DNA from: Dehalococcoidia bacterium
Lineage (GTDB): Bacteria; Chloroflexota; Dehalococcoidia; GIF9; UBA5629
Assembly: GCA_030604795.1 (NCBI GenBank)
Contig: JAUVVE010000064.1
Coordinates: forward strand, 1 to 5,788
Direction of reading: 5' to 3'
DNA: 5,788 nucleotides
The position numbers and the translations under genes were made by a program. The notes under the pieces are model-generated. The model was given only the letters and a program-made list of their open reading frames with translations, ran no database searches and was not told the origin of the DNA. Position 1 is the first letter of the stretch; each line of letters starts with the position of its first letter. Positions 5,348-5,788 of the stretch are shown here, piece by piece.

Positions 5348-5788
5348 ATGATTGTAGTAATGAAATTGGGTTCAACCGATGAACAGGTCGCCGGCGTCGT
5401 CAAACGGATTCAAGCGGCCGGCTTGCGGGAGCATCTATCTCAAGGGGTGGAACGCACCATCATCGGAGTCCTGGGCCAAACCTTTCCCGAACTTCGGGAC
5501 ACTCTGGAAGTGCTCCCGGGCGTCGACGAGGTTATCCCGGTTAGCAAGCCGTACAAGCTCTGCGGCCGTGAGTTGCATCCCCAGGATACCACGTTTAAGG
5601 TTGACGGAATCACCGTTGGCGGCAAAGAAATGGTGGTCATGGCCGGGCCGTGTGCTGTGGAAAGCGAACAGCAGCTTTTCGAAACAGCCAGAGCCGTGAA
5701 GGCCGCTGGTGCTACTATCTTGCGCGGCGGTGCCTTCAAGCCAAGTACCTCGCCTTATCAGTTCCGCGGCCTGGGAGAACACGGCCTC
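5348..5788 (+). CDS. aroF: DAHP synthase, type I-beta with N-terminal regulatory domain (3' truncated)
   Basis: 3-deoxy-7-phosphoheptulonate synthase condenses phosphoenolpyruvate with erythrose-4-phosphate, the first step of the shikimate pathway. The 147 visible codons begin MIVVMKLGST and form a ferredoxin-like (ACT-like) domain at ~1-70, as in the Thermotoga enzyme, where it gives feedback control by tyrosine. YKLCGRELHPQDT at 69-81 leads into the TIM barrel: MAGPCAVES at 98-106, with C102 as the metal-ligand cysteine, and LRGGAFKP at 125-132. The next residues are STSPYQFRGLGEHG, giving KPST at 131-134 where the family usually reads KPRT; the arginine binds the phosphate of erythrose-4-phosphate. 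The remaining ~190 residues lie beyond the window. The ATG at 5348 has GAGGG at 5337-5341, 6 nt upstream, inside the end of the chorismate mutase gene, so the two are translationally close. More shikimate genes probably follow (inference). The gene symbol is generic for this class. Confidence 0.9.
   Translation, partial: MIVVMKLGSTDEQVAGVVKRIQAAGLREHLSQGVERTIIGVLGQTFPELRDTLEVLPGVDEVIPVSKPYKLCGRELHPQDTTFKVDGITVGGKEMVVMAGPCAVESEQQLFETARAVKAAGATILRGGAFKPSTSPYQFRGLGEHGL

Noticed and set aside
5435..5782. Minus-strand and other-frame open stretches over the DAHP synthase gene
   Set aside because: They are shadows of the DAHP synthase frame, which is open from 5348 to the window end and carries clear family motifs.

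Overview
The window looks like a piece of a bacterial chromosome of moderately high GC. The best guess is an uncultured member of the Chloroflexota, near Dehalococcoidia. This rests on gene content (a MeaB-type G-protein, a COG2509 flavoprotein, PlsY-like paralogs, and a Thermotoga-type DAHP synthase at the head of an aromatic amino acid cluster) and on mixed ATG/GTG/TTG starts with strong GGAGG ribosome binding sites. No rRNA or tRNA gene, CRISPR array, transposase or phage gene is visible. The taxonomic call is an inference.

Layout. (1) 1-1730, plus strand: the 3' end of a MeaB/ArgK-type G-protein, followed 12 bp later by a COG2509-type FAD-dependent dehydrogenase that starts with GTG. (2) 1720-3553, minus strand: a CBS-CBS-ACT (AcuB-like) protein with its own promoter, then a 283-bp gap holding a strong inverted repeat, then a divergent PlsY-family membrane protein, then a decayed remnant that begins like a DUF429 protein and runs into the end of the flavoprotein gene. 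(3) 3703-4020, plus strand: a small orphan gene (88 aa) with a good extended -10 promoter, divergent from the CBS gene. (4) 4116-4703, minus strand: a membrane-anchored protein with a run of GX3 repeats and a transglutaminase/cysteine-protease-like domain. (5) 4902-5788, plus strand: the start of an aromatic amino acid operon, with an AroH-type chorismate mutase and a DAHP synthase cut by the window end.

The aromatic pair is the clearest functional unit. DAHP synthase opens the shikimate pathway, and chorismate mutase diverts chorismate to phenylalanine and tyrosine. The chorismate mutase is split by a one-base frameshift exactly where its catalytic glutamate should be, and the break makes an ATGA stop/start overlap. 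The DAHP synthase next to it has KPST where the family usually has KPRT. These may be sequence errors, decay or real variation. I found no convincing new multi-gene system. The least explained items are the GX3/transglutaminase-like membrane protein, the PlsY paralog lacking the usual catalytic motifs, the DUF429 remnant and the 88-aa orphan.
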